Of a stretch of 64,000 bases of DNA, positions 51,004-59,655 are shown piece by piece. Made by a program: the position numbers and the translations under genes. Source of the DNA: IMCC2047 sp041395865. Its GTDB lineage: Bacteria; Pseudomonadota; Gammaproteobacteria; Pseudomonadales; IMCC2047. Location of the stretch: the NCBI GenBank assembly GCA_041395865.1, contig JAWKZQ010000001.1, forward strand, positions 124,001 to 188,000, given 5' to 3'. Each line of letters starts with the position of its first letter. The stretch's first letter is position 1. The notes beneath the pieces are model-generated. The model ran no database searches. It was not told the DNA's origin and was given only the letters and a program-made list of their open reading frames with translations.

Positions 51004-53283
51004 TTAAAGTGAACCGTAGCGCTTACGTAAACGCTGTCGAACAATTTCAGCGGCCGTATTCACCGCAAAGGTAAACATGAAGAGCACCAGCGCAGCCAGG
51101 AACAACACGCGGAAGTGGGTACTGCCAACCTCCGACTCCGGCATTTCAACCGCAATATTGGCCGCCAGGGTCCGCATGCCTTCAAAGATATTCCAATCCA
51201 TGATTGGGGTATTACCGGTAGCCATGAGTACGATCATGGTTTCACCAACCGCCCGTCCGAAACCGATCATCAGTGCCGAGAAAATCCCGGGGCTGGCCGT
51301 CAGCAGTACAACGCGCGTCAGCGTCTGCCAAGGCGTCGCACCCAGCGCCAGGGAACCGTTGGACAGGTGTTTCGGTACACTGAAGATGGCATCCTCAGCG
51401 ATGGAGAAGATGGTTGGAATCACCGCAAAGCCCATGGCCAACCCAACCACCATCGCATTACGCTGGTCAAAACTGACGCCTAGGGAGTCGCCCAGCCAGC
51501 TACGCATATCGCCGTCGAAGAAGACCTGCTCCATCGGCCCGCTCATAGACACCGAGAACCAGCCCACCAGCAACACAACAGGGATCAGCAGGGCCGCCAC
51601 CCAGCCCTCAGGCACGGTATGGCGAATACGGGGGGGCAGCTGCGCCCAGATATAGGACATCAGCAAGATACCGATCGGCGTTAAGATCAGCAGGCTGAAA
51701 ATGCCCGGCAAATGCGTTTCCACAAAAGGAGCCAGCCAGAGGCCAGCCAGGAAGCCCAGGATCACGGTCGGCAAAGCTTCCATCAGCTCCACCAGCGGCT
51801 TAATCTTGCGACGCATGCTCGGCGCCATAAAGTGCGCCGTATAAATCGCCCCGCAGATGGCCAGCGGTGCAGCCAGCAACATGGCATAGAAAGCCGCTTT
51901 CAAGGTACCGAATGTCAGCGGCATCAGGCTCATTTTGGGCTCAAAGTCATTCGTCGAAGCCGAGGACTGCCAGATATAGTCCGGCTCGGGATAACTTTCA
52001 TACCAGACTTTCTGCCACAGTGAAGACCAGGAAATCTCAGGGTGTTCATTTTCGATGCGCCAGTAGTGCATCTGACCCTGCTCGTCCTCGACCAGCAAGG
52101 CATTGGCGCGCGGTGAAATACCAATCCCCCTAACGCCCTGGTCTGCAATAGTTTCGGTGTAAACGGTGCGTCGGGCGGTGGTGTTATAAATGGCCAGTTG
52201 CCCCTGGTCATCCACAGCCACAAAGCCTTTACGACGATGTTCCGGCTCAATATGACTCACGCTGCCGGACAGCGAATCAAAATCGCGGATAAACTCCAAT
52301 CGCCAACCCTGCTGCTCATCGCGCACCAGGAACCATTGGCTCAGCTCACCCGCAGCATCGCCGACCAGCAGGGAAATACCGCCCAGCAGGAACGTCATGT
52401 CGGTAACCTTAGCACCGCTGCTCAGCTCAAGCTGGCTATGCAGCTCAGGTTCGTCAGCCAGTGTAAAAACCGTTAACCCATTCGCATCATCAAGGGCGTA
52501 CAACCAGCGCTGGTCAATACTGAGCGCCACGCCGGTGGTCGCTTTAGGCAGCGGAGGAAAATCCAGAACCTGCTCTTCAAGCACGACTTCTTCCGTCAGG
52601 AAGTCTTCTTCTTTATTAAAGCGTACGGCCCTGATTGCTCCCGCCTTGTTAACGCCGGCCACCAGCAAGGCCCTTTCATCATCACGCAGGGTAAGCTGGG
52701 TTAGAGGCTGCCCCATGGCATCAACGACAATCGCTTCGCTGCCATAGGGGTATTCAATAAACGGCGCAATATGGCGCTGGTCGTTCGGATAAGTGATTTT
52801 GTATTTATGGCGGAACAATAAAGCCGTGCCATCAGACAGGGCCAGGGCCAGCAAGCCCGAAGCGCTTTGAGAGGCCGTAAAGCCTGTTACCTCAACCCCC
52901 TCAGGGACATCCAGTGCCACGTTTTCAACCACCGAACCGTCGCTGGTCGAGAAAAATACGGCCTGCCCCTGATCGGTGATACGCAACCCGATTTCAGCCT
53001 GCTCTTCCATGGTCAGGAAAAGGGTTTTTCCTGCTTCCTGCTGCGGGATGCTGTAATCCGCTTTTCGCTCCATGGAGGCCCCTTCGAACAACGGCGCCAC
53101 TTCGGCCAGCAGGTAGAAGAAAATCAATACAATGGCAATGATTACTGCAACACCACCGACGGCGATACCGCCCGTGGCCGCTTTATCCTTCAGCATGCGC
53201 ATCTTGCGTCGATGAGCGAATTTGCTGTCAGAAAAGTCTATACGGGATAACTCTGTCGAGGGTTGTGCCTGTTCCTGGCTCAT
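51004..53283 (-). CDS. pstC: Phosphate ABC transporter permease PstC, long form
   Basis: PstC, 759 residues, far longer than E. coli PstC (about 320). One helix near residues 37-68 is followed by about 370 periplasmic residues with beta-propeller-like repeats (such as VTGFTASQSASGLLALALSDGTALLFRHK and GRILALD-type turns, WLYALDDANGLTVF). The permease core then has six helices, with PTVILGFLAGLWLAPF and the EAA-type loop GSLALGATPWQTLTRVVL. Similar long PstC proteins are known from Pseudomonas and marine gammaproteobacteria. Follows pstS across a hairpin and precedes pstA by 20 bp. Confidence 0.92.
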   Translation of the reverse strand: MSQEQAQPSTELSRIDFSDSKFAHRRKMRMLKDKAATGGIAVGGVAVIIAIVLIFFYLLAEVAPLFEGASMERKADYSIPQQEAGKTLFLTMEEQAEIGLRITDQGQAVFFSTSDGSVVENVALDVPEGVEVTGFTASQSASGLLALALSDGTALLFRHKYKITYPNDQRHIAPFIEYPYGSEAIVVDAMGQPLTQLTLRDDERALLVAGVNKAGAIRAVRFNKEEDFLTEEVVLEEQVLDFPPLPKATTGVALSIDQRWLYALDDANGLTVFTLADEPELHSQLELSSGAKVTDMTFLLGGISLLVGDAAGELSQWFLVRDEQQGWRLEFIRDFDSLSGSVSHIEPEHRRKGFVAVDDQGQLAIYNTTARRTVYTETIADQGVRGIGISPRANALLVEDEQGQMHYWRIENEHPEISWSSLWQKVWYESYPEPDYIWQSSASTNDFEPKMSLMPLTFGTLKAAFYAMLLAAPLAICGAIYTAHFMAPSMRRKIKPLVELMEALPTVILGFLAGLWLAPFVETHLPGIFSLLILTPIGILLMSYIWAQLPPRIRHTVPEGWVAALLIPVVLLVGWFSVSMSGPMEQVFFDGDMRSWLGDSLGVSFDQRNAMVVGLAMGFAVIPTIFSIAEDAIFSVPKHLSNGSLALGATPWQTLTRVVLLTASPGIFSALMIGFGRAVGETMIVLMATGNTPIMDWNIFEGMRTLAANIAVEMPESEVGSTHFRVLFLAALVLFMFTFAVNTAAEIVRQRLRKRYGSL

Positions 53284-53347
53284 GCTGCCACCACTAGCAA
53301 AATAGTATTACATCTTGATTAAAATTTTATCTTTCTATGTCCGACAA

Positions 53348-53375
53348 AAGGCGCATCACTTACGCGATGCGCCTT
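53348..53375 (-). terminator. Hairpin between pstS and pstC
   Basis: On the minus strand, AAGGCGCATC and GATGCGCCTT pair over an 8-base loop, followed by TTTT. It lies in the 146-bp pstS-pstC gap. A partial terminator or 3' stabiliser would allow more PstS than permease, a common arrangement for periplasmic binding proteins. Confidence 0.65.
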
Positions 53376-53429
53376 CGTAGCCGTCGGCTCGGGATTATAC
53401 AGGCCATTTAGTTCAAGGCCTAACCCGAC

Positions 53430-54434
53430 TTAGTGCTGGGCGATAGAGTTTTCCAGGCCCAGTTGGCTCATTGTTTTCGCAACAACGTTGGCAGGCAGCG
53501 GGATGTAACCGTCTTTAACAACCACTTCCTGACCTTGGCGAGACATCACCAGTTTCACGAACTCACGCTCCAGTGGAGACAGCGCCTTGTTAGGAGCTTT
53601 GTTCACGTAAACGTACAGGAAACGAGACAGTGGGTAAGCACCCGCTACAGCATTGTCTGGCGTCGCATCAACAAACTCGCCGCCGACTTTCTTGGCCAGA
53701 GGCACCGCGCGAACGCTGGATGTTTTGTAACCAATGCCGGAGTAGCCGATACCGTTGATGGAAGCACTTACAGACTGAACAACAGAAGCAGAGCCAGGCT
53801 GCTCGTTTACGTTGTTTTTGTAGTCGCCTTTACACAGCGCTCTTTCCTTGAAGTAACCGTAAGTACCGGAAACTGAGTTACGGCCGTACAGCTGGATGTC
53901 ACGGTTAGCCCATGCACCTGTCATACCCAGATCGCCCCACTTGGTCACGTCTGCAGCAGCGCCACATTTGCGAGTGGAAGAGAAAACCGCGTCAACATCA
54001 GCAATGCTCATGCCTTCGATTGGGTTGTCTTTGTGTACGTAAACAGCCAGCGCGTCGATTGCAACGGGAATGGCAGTTGGCTCATAACCGAATTTCTTTT
54101 CGAACGCTTCGATTTCTTTGTCTTTCATCTTGCGGCTCATTGGGCCGAAGTTGGAAGTACCCTCAGTCAGTGCAGGAGGCGCAGTGGAAGAACCCGCAGC
54201 TTGAACTTGGATGTTAACGTTTGGGTAGTTACGCTTGAACTCTTCAGTCCACAAGGTCATCAGGTTTGCAAGCGTATCTGAACCTACGGAAGACAGGTTG
54301 CCAGAAACACCGCTGGCTTTCTGGTAATCGGTCAGCTCTGCATCAACCTTAGCAGCGGCAACTGCGACAGATGACACACCAGCCATTGAAAATGCAACAC
54401 AACCGGCTGCGATAACACGTTTGATGGAAAGCAT
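53430..54434 (-). CDS. pstS: Phosphate ABC transporter substrate-binding protein
   Basis: PstS-type periplasmic phosphate-binding protein, 334 residues. Signal peptide ends near AAGCVAFSMAGVSSVAVAA. Binding motifs: VSGNLSSVGSDTL, VQAAGSSTAPPALTEG, GRNSVSGTYGYFKERALC, GIGYSGIGYKT and a conserved C-terminal domain. The ATG at 54434 has AGGAG six bases upstream; a longer in-frame start is unlikely. Pho box and -10 precede it, and the divergent porin gene shares the intergenic region. Confidence 0.95.
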   Translation of the reverse strand: MLSIKRVIAAGCVAFSMAGVSSVAVAAAKVDAELTDYQKASGVSGNLSSVGSDTLANLMTLWTEEFKRNYPNVNIQVQAAGSSTAPPALTEGTSNFGPMSRKMKDKEIEAFEKKFGYEPTAIPVAIDALAVYVHKDNPIEGMSIADVDAVFSSTRKCGAAADVTKWGDLGMTGAWANRDIQLYGRNSVSGTYGYFKERALCKGDYKNNVNEQPGSASVVQSVSASINGIGYSGIGYKTSSVRAVPLAKKVGGEFVDATPDNAVAGAYPLSRFLYVYVNKAPNKALSPLEREFVKLVMSRQGQEVVVKDGYIPLPANVVAKTMSQLGLENSIAQH

Positions 54435-54478
54435 AGTTTTCTCCTGTAATAGATTCACCATCATTCGAACTTGGCGCC

Positions 54479-54512
54479 ACTATAGTTACGGAATATGACA
54501 AAAACATGACAA
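54479..54512 (-). promoter_or_regulatory. Pho box and -10 of pstS
   Basis: On the minus strand TTGTCAT (54512-54506), GTTT, TTGTCAT (54501-54495), then a 10-bp gap and TATAGT (54484-54479). Two heptamers with 11-bp period and the same -10 spacing as at phoB. Controls pstSCAB-phoU under phosphate limitation. Confidence 0.8.
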
Positions 54513-54652
54513 TTTGAAATATTTGGGCGCCCTCGCAACCTAAGCCTGAAATACAACAATCCTTGCTTCCTTAATATGGCCAGCTCACTAAAAATCCAAA
54601 AATAACAAGCAGGTTGTTTAAACCTCTTCATCCGCAATCGTAATTTTTTACC

Positions 54653-54708
54653 TTGTCACAAAACTGTCATATACCCGTCATAACCCTGTCACATTCCCCG
54701 CCCACAAT
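54653..54708 (+). promoter_or_regulatory. Four-heptamer Pho box array and -10 of the porin gene
   Basis: TTGTCAC (54653), CTGTCAT (54664), CCGTCAT (54675) and CTGTCAC (54686-54692): four PhoB heptamers in register, each 11 bp apart, equal to two adjoining Pho boxes. After a 10-bp gap comes CACAAT (54703-54708) as -10. It predicts strong PhoB activation of the porin, stronger than at pstS or phoB. Confidence 0.85.
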
Positions 54709-54789
54709 CGCCTTCGATTTCAGAGCTGTATCCAATCAATAAAACTAAAAAAACCCGATTAATCATTAGCTAAACATTTGGGAAATATT

Positions 54790-56010
54790 ATGAAAACGAA
54801 ACTGATTACTCTGGCCGCTGCCGGCCTGATCGCCAGCCAGGCAAACGCCGGCACTGTGACAACTGACGGTGCTGACATCATCATTAAAACCAAAGGCGGC
54901 TTCGAGGCGAAAACTGCTGATGGCGATTACGGCTTCAAAATCGGCGGTCGTATGCAACTGGACTACAACAGCTACGACGGCGTCATGAACGCTGGCGCCG
55001 CTGATCCAGGTGAGAACGGTAGCGACGCCTTCTTCCGTCGCGCACGTATCGAAATCAAAGGCCATGCCAAAGACTGGAAATACGGTCTTTCCTATAACCT
55101 GACTGATAGCGGTTCCATTGACCAGTTAAATACTACTTACACTGCTTTCGGCAAAATGGCCAACCTGACCTTTGGTCAGCAAAAAGAAAACTTCGGCCTG
55201 GAAGACACCGGCTCCTCAAAATGGATCACTGGCCTGGAACGCTCTCTGGTGGCCAATGCCTTCGATACCGGCAACAACATCGGTGTTAAGCTGCACGGTG
55301 CCAACGACTTCCTGACCTACAGCCTGGGTGTATTTAAAGAAGGCGTAGACAGTGATCGTAACCTGGACACTGCTGTAACTGGCCGCGTCGTTGTTCGTCC
55401 AATCTACAGCAACGATACTGTTCTGCACATTGGTGCCGGCATGACAAAACGCGATGCCGACGAAGGCTTCGACGACTTCGATAGCCGCCTGGGTGTTCGC
55501 GGCGGTTCTGATGGCGGCGCGACTCGTTACTCCCCTGAATTTACTACAGGTGACGGCGATGAGAGCACAGCCTACAACTTGGAACTGGCATTCGCTACCG
55601 GCCCATTCCACCTGATGGCCGAATACTACGAAGGCGAAATTGACGCGCCGGACGCTGTAGTTGGCTCTGACGACCTGGAAGTTGATGGCTACTATGTACA
55701 AGCCGGTTACATCCTGACTGGTGAAAGCCGTGAATACAAAACCTCCAGCGCTGCCTTCGATAAGGTTAAGCCTGGCAAAGACGGTGCCTGGGAAGTGTTC
55801 GCTCGCTATGACGTGATGAATGCTGACATGGGCAATAACATCACGCTGGAAGGTGGTGAAGATGCCGAAGTGACTACGCTGGGTGTTAACTACTACATGA
55901 ACTCCAACGTAAAAATCGCTGTGAACTACGTTAAAGCCGAAACTGATGAGGAAATCAGTGGCGAAGACGATGGTGACGCGATTGTTGGTCGTCTGCAGTT
56001 CGTATTCTAA
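54790..56010 (+). CDS. Phosphate-selective porin (OprP/OprO family)
   Basis: Outer-membrane porin of 406 residues with a signal peptide ending near SQANA (residue 20). The OprP/OprO family pattern is visible: DYGFKIGGRMQLDYNSYDG, FFRRARIEIKGHAKDWKYGLSY, NLTFGQQKENFGLED and a C-terminal beta strand ending in Phe (IVGRLQFVF). Expected to form a 16-strand trimer that takes up phosphate or pyrophosphate. A four-heptamer Pho box precedes it, and it is divergent from pstS, both supporting a phosphate role. ATG at 54790 has GGGA close upstream. Confidence 0.92.
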   Translation: MKTKLITLAAAGLIASQANAGTVTTDGADIIIKTKGGFEAKTADGDYGFKIGGRMQLDYNSYDGVMNAGAADPGENGSDAFFRRARIEIKGHAKDWKYGLSYNLTDSGSIDQLNTTYTAFGKMANLTFGQQKENFGLEDTGSSKWITGLERSLVANAFDTGNNIGVKLHGANDFLTYSLGVFKEGVDSDRNLDTAVTGRVVVRPIYSNDTVLHIGAGMTKRDADEGFDDFDSRLGVRGGSDGGATRYSPEFTTGDGDESTAYNLELAFATGPFHLMAEYYEGEIDAPDAVVGSDDLEVDGYYVQAGYILTGESREYKTSSAAFDKVKPGKDGAWEVFARYDVMNADMGNNITLEGGEDAEVTTLGVNYYMNSNVKIAVNYVKAETDEEISGEDDGDAIVGRLQFVF

Positions 56011-56072
56011 GAATCGACTGTAACAGTCTCCTCGTCCTATTGGCCCATCCCCCCCAGGGCACTTTAGGAAGG

Positions 56073-56109
56073 AAAGCCCCGGTCATGTATGTGATCGGGG
56101 CTTTTTTAT
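56073..56109 (+). terminator. Intrinsic terminator of the porin gene
   Basis: AAGCCCCGGTCA and TGATCGGGGCTT pair around TGTATG with one mismatch, followed by TTTTTTATT. Confidence 0.88.
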
Positions 56110-56221
56110 TGCCTGCACGAAAACCCGCCTCCTCAACCCTCAGTAGCCCATTTATGACTTTGAGGTATAATTGGCCTCAGGTGTGCCTGGCACACAGTTT
56201 TCAGAATGGGAGTGAATTATC

Positions 56222-56488
56222 ATGGCTGGCGGCTGGTCCCGCGATGGAGCGGTTCAAGATCAAATTGATGCGAGCGTTGAAGACGCAGTAAACCTGGCGA
56301 GAAGTCGCCTCGGTAAAGGCGAAAGCCTGACCCACTGCGAAGAGTGTGACGCGGAAATACCACAGGCACGGCGGGAGGCTGTACCCGGCGTGCGTTACTG
56401 CGTGACCTGTCAGGCTGAGCTGGACAAGCAGCAAGTGGCCCAGTCCGGTTACAACCGCCGCGCCAGTAAGGACAGCCAGCTCCGTTAA
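56222..56488 (+). CDS. DksA/TraR family zinc-finger protein, YbiI type
   Basis: Protein of 88 residues. The zinc finger is C-X2-C-X17-C-X2-C: CEECDAEIPQARREAVPG leads to YCVTC. N-terminal GWSRDGAVQDQIDASVEDAVNLARSRLGKGES is the YbiI-type opening, lacking the long coiled coil of DksA, so binding in the RNA polymerase channel is possible but DksA-like function is not assured. Stands alone after the porin terminator. Confidence 0.9.
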   Translation: MAGGWSRDGAVQDQIDASVEDAVNLARSRLGKGESLTHCEECDAEIPQARREAVPGVRYCVTCQAELDKQQVAQSGYNRRASKDSQLR

Positions 56489-56635
56489 TCAATTAGCAAT
56501 CCGGCAAATACTGGAGGCCGGACATGGAAAAACCCCGATACAGGCGCATTCCCCGGCTTTTCCTTTTTCCTCGCTATTTGGGCTGGGCCTACTTTCTGGT
56601 CACCAGCAGCCCTTCCGCCAAGGCGTTTGAACCCC

Positions 56636-57109
56636 ATGCAAGACAACGTCGATAAAAAAGGCCCAGGCGTAAAAATCCCGCCACCCCTGATTTTTCTTTT
56701 CTGCCTCATCCTGGGCTACGCACTGGAAAGTGCGCTCCCCGTGAACACAGGCCCCGCCCTTTGGGGTAAGTTGGTCGGCGTCTTTCTGGTAACAACCGCG
56801 GCCGTAGTCCTGCTCTACCTGTTGATCACCTACCTGCGCGCAAAAACCAGCATCGAACCCTGGAAACCGACATCACATCTCATTACCAGCGGGCTCTACG
56901 CTTACTCCCGGAATCCAATTTACACAGTCTTTTGCCTGCTTAATATCGGCGTGGGTTGTTACCTGAACAGCCTGTGGATCACATTGAGCTTTTTACCTGC
57001 TGCCGTTTTGGTTTACTACACAGCGATTCGCCGGGAAGAAGCCTACCTGGAAAACAAATTTGGTGAGCAGTATCTCAGTTACAAGCGTAGCGTTAGACGC
57101 TGGCTGTAA
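56636..57109 (+). CDS. Isoprenylcysteine methyltransferase (ICMT/PEMT-like) family protein
   Basis: Integral membrane protein of 157 residues with four or five helices. The C-terminal motif GLYAYSRNPIYTVFCLLNIG followed by RREEAYLENKFGEQYLSYKRSVRRWL is the ICMT/PEMT family signature: the RNP-Y motif and the final Glu-Tyr-Y-Arg pattern bind S-adenosylmethionine. Small-molecule or lipid methylation is possible; substrate unknown. ATG at 56636 preferred; TTG at 56627 is in frame but only 3 bp after AAGG. Confidence 0.82.
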   Translation: MQDNVDKKGPGVKIPPPLIFLFCLILGYALESALPVNTGPALWGKLVGVFLVTTAAVVLLYLLITYLRAKTSIEPWKPTSHLITSGLYAYSRNPIYTVFCLLNIGVGCYLNSLWITLSFLPAAVLVYYTAIRREEAYLENKFGEQYLSYKRSVRRWL

Positions 57110-57162
57110 GCTCAACACCGCAAGTGGATTTCCGTAAACCCTAGCAACCGGAGGGCCAACCG

Positions 57163-57606
57163 ATGACTCTTCTCCTGGCTATATCAACCTTTCTTGCCGG
57201 CTTAGCGCTGGGTGCCCGTTTCCTGTCGCGAACCAAGCCCCATACGCCCTTTCATCCGGCAGCAACCCGCAAGTCGTTATCCAAAAAAGAGCTTGCCGGG
57301 CTTTTCGCCTCAGTACTGGTACAAAAAACCCCCTCCCTGATTCCCCGCGTTATTGCAGAAACAGATCGAACTCTCGTTTTCGAACACCCGCGCCCCAAAC
57401 ATAAACTCCATTATATTTTTATGCCTAAGACCGATATTCAGGATCTGGGCAAACTCGGCGAAGAGGACAGGGAAAGCCTGCTTGATCTTTTTTCAGCAAT
57501 CGTGTCTCAGATCAATAAACAAAAACTCCACAACTATAGAGTTTGGACCAACGGCCCGGGCAGACAGGATGTGAGCTATCTGCACTTCCACCTGGGTGCC
57601 GATTAA
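57163..57606 (+). CDS. Membrane-anchored HIT-like domain protein
   Basis: Protein of 147 residues. Residues 3-20 form a hydrophobic anchor (LLLAISTFLAGLALGARF); the rest is a HIT-like nucleotide-binding fold with RTLVFEHPRPKHKLHYIFMPKTDIQDLGKL and, at the end, QDVSYLHFHLGAD. In the HIT motif H-x-H-x-H the first His is Tyr here, and the catalytic middle His is kept, so hydrolase activity is uncertain. GGAGGG precedes the ATG. A Cys-rich small gene follows after 32 bp. Confidence 0.8.
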   Translation: MTLLLAISTFLAGLALGARFLSRTKPHTPFHPAATRKSLSKKELAGLFASVLVQKTPSLIPRVIAETDRTLVFEHPRPKHKLHYIFMPKTDIQDLGKLGEEDRESLLDLFSAIVSQINKQKLHNYRVWTNGPGRQDVSYLHFHLGAD

Positions 57607-57638
57607 ACAAATGCCAAACATCGTTATCAGGAGTTTGT

Positions 57639-57845
57639 ATGAAATTCACCCCGTGCACGGGAAAATGCACCGAAGAGGGCACCCATTGTGAAGGTTGCGG
57701 GCGCGACCACGAAGAAATCGCCGAATTTAACACCCTGGTGAAAGCACTCACCTGTTTCGCCGAAAGAATGGAGTACGAAAACGTTGCCGACTTCGCTGAT
57801 GGCGTCGCCAGCGCCATCAAATATAAAATGGGGCTCGGGCACTGA
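57639..57845 (+). CDS. Small cysteine-rich DUF1289-like protein
   Basis: Protein of 68 residues. CTGKCTEEGTHCEGCGRDHEEIAEF has four cysteines arranged like DUF1289 (C-X3-C ... C-X2-C-GR-x-x-x-E-I), which probably binds zinc or an iron-sulfur cluster. The remainder is a helix (NTLVKALTCFAERMEYENVAD). AGGAG five bases before the ATG fixes the start. Function unknown. Confidence 0.72.
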   Translation: MKFTPCTGKCTEEGTHCEGCGRDHEEIAEFNTLVKALTCFAERMEYENVADFADGVASAIKYKMGLGH

Positions 57846-57913
57846 TCGCCAGCCCCTTGCCAAAGATAGATTAGCGTGTGATAAAGGCATCTCTCATATC
57901 CAGAGGACGTACC

Positions 57914-58324
57914 ATGCCTTTTCCACTTCGCGCTCTCCTTTCATTATGTCTGCTACTCAGCCTGCCGGCAGCCGCTGACACCACGGTTTATCAAACCGGC
58001 CCCAAAACAACGGGCTCGCAAGCGCCACGGGAAATATGGAGTGCCCCGGTCATTTCTGTCGATCCCAAAACCGGCAGAACACGCGTTTTTATTACCCCCG
58101 ACGGATCTTTCAGTAACAACCTGGCGTCCCACGGAGCGCCGGTATATCATGCGCGGACGTTACACGAGCCCACACCCGCCGGCATTCAAGCCGGGGTTGG
58201 CAGGCTGCATCAGCAAATGGCCGACACCTGCCCGCAAGGCTGGATAAAGCTTCAGGAGTGGGCACGCCTGACAACCGACACGCCTGAACTCCATTACCAG
58301 TTCCAGTGTTTAGGAACCCACTGA
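57914..58324 (+). CDS. Secreted hypothetical protein
   Basis: Protein of 136 residues with a signal peptide (LRALLSLCLLLSLPAAADT, cleavage near residue 20). The mature part has two cysteines (DTCPQGW, FQCLGTH) and a beta-rich composition. I do not recognise the family. CAGAGGA before the ATG at 57914 supports the start. It ends 10 bp before the AEC transporter gene and may share its transcript. Confidence 0.6.
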   Translation: MPFPLRALLSLCLLLSLPAAADTTVYQTGPKTTGSQAPREIWSAPVISVDPKTGRTRVFITPDGSFSNNLASHGAPVYHARTLHEPTPAGIQAGVGRLHQQMADTCPQGWIKLQEWARLTTDTPELHYQFQCLGTH

Positions 58325-58334
58325 CCCGCCTTCA

Positions 58335-59231
58335 ATGATTGCTGAACTCTTTACCATTATTGCACCGGTTTTTATCTGTGCTGCAGCCGGTTTTATCTGG
58401 GCGCGGCTGGGCGTGCACTACGATTCCGCTTTCGTTACCCGGATTGTCATGTATATCGGCATGCCTTGCCTGGTGGTGTCCGGTCTCAGCAAAATCAGCG
58501 TCGATCCGGCCGTTCTCTTCGACGTCATGGCCATCGCCCTGGGTATCATTGCCTGCCTGATCCTGCTGGTCTGGCTGATCTTGAAGTGGCGCGGCCATGC
58601 ACCCTCGGTGTATATGCCGTCGCTGATATTCGTTAACAGCGGCAACATGGGCATTCCACTGGCTTTCATGGCCTTCGGCGACGACGGTCTGGCGCTGGCG
58701 CTGTGCTATTTCATAGCCCAGGCCATCCTGCATGTCACCCTCGGCATCGCTATTGTTAACGGCCAAACCGGCACCTTTGTCTCCCGCATCAAAGATCTTT
58801 TTAAACAACCCTTGCCCTACGCCGCCGCCATTGGCTTTAGTCTGATTATGACCGGCTCCAGCATGCCGCGCTGGCTTTCTGCCACTGTCGAAATGTTAGG
58901 CGACATGGCCATTCCCCTGATGTTGATAACGCTGGGCATCTCCCTGGCAAGCCTGAAGGGGGGCGACTGGCAGCGAAGTCTCTTCTACAGCTGCATTCGC
59001 CTGGGCTGTGGATTTTGCCTGGGATTAGCCGTGGTCACCCTGCTGGAACTGGAGGGTGTCATCCGCGGTGTCGTGCTGATCCAGGCGACCATGCCCGCCG
59101 CCGTCCTCAATTACCTGCTGGCCCTGCGCTATGATCGACAGGCGACTGACGTTGCAGGTATTGTCGTCACCTCGACTGCCCTCTCCTTCCTCACGCTGCC
59201 TTTCCTGCTGGCCTTTGCGATAGGCGGCTAG
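58335..59231 (+). CDS. AEC family transporter
   Basis: Auxin-efflux-carrier family inner-membrane protein of 298 residues with ten likely helices in two repeats. The opening IIAPVFICAAAGFIWARLGV and the first crossing with FVTRIVMYIGMPCLVVSGLSKI are typical; FVNSGNMGIPLAFMAFG is the conserved crossover of helix 4 and PLMLITLGISLASL that of helix 9. Bacterial members export or import small organic acids or malonate; the substrate here is unknown. Confidence 0.88.
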   Translation: MIAELFTIIAPVFICAAAGFIWARLGVHYDSAFVTRIVMYIGMPCLVVSGLSKISVDPAVLFDVMAIALGIIACLILLVWLILKWRGHAPSVYMPSLIFVNSGNMGIPLAFMAFGDDGLALALCYFIAQAILHVTLGIAIVNGQTGTFVSRIKDLFKQPLPYAAAIGFSLIMTGSSMPRWLSATVEMLGDMAIPLMLITLGISLASLKGGDWQRSLFYSCIRLGCGFCLGLAVVTLLELEGVIRGVVLIQATMPAAVLNYLLALRYDRQATDVAGIVVTSTALSFLTLPFLLAFAIGG

Positions 59232-59288
59232 GGAATCAACCCGAAAAACACACGTCTAATGCTCTAAATCCCAGAAAAATGGTTGAAT

Positions 59289-59651
59289 ATGAACAAACTC
59301 AGCAAAATCCAGCTTGAGCAACTTAAGCAGTGCCTGGCCGAAACAGAAACGCAGTTACACAAATACTTGAACCTTGACGAGGTTGCCGCAGAAACCGTGG
59401 AACTGGATCAAAGCAAAGTAGGCCGTCTGTCACGCCTGGACGCCCTGCAGCAGCAGGCCATGGCGCAAGCCAGTAGCGAAGCGCACCGCCAGCAGCTCAG
59501 CCGCGTACACCGTGCCTTCCAGAAAATTAATGAGGGGGAGTATGGCTGCTGTGAAGACTGCGGAAAACCGATACCCTTTGCACGCCTGCAGATACAGCCC
59601 GAATCGGAGCTGTGTGTCGAATGCCTGCAGGCGCTGGAAGATGCGAGCTAG
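59289..59651 (+). CDS. TraR/DksA family zinc-finger protein
   Basis: Protein of 120 residues with an N-terminal helical hairpin (LEQLKQCLAETETQLHKYL and SRLDALQQQAMAQASSEAHRQQLSRV) and a C-terminal zinc finger CEDCGKPIPFARLQ then CVEC. The hairpin is the secondary-channel element of DksA-like proteins; the tip sequence ETVELDQSKVGRLSRLD resembles short DksA homologues rather than DksA itself. Second such protein within 3 kb. ATG at 59289 preferred over TTG at 59283. Converges with the rhodanese gene. Confidence 0.88.
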   Translation: MNKLSKIQLEQLKQCLAETETQLHKYLNLDEVAAETVELDQSKVGRLSRLDALQQQAMAQASSEAHRQQLSRVHRAFQKINEGEYGCCEDCGKPIPFARLQIQPESELCVECLQALEDAS

Positions 59652-59655
59652 CGGC

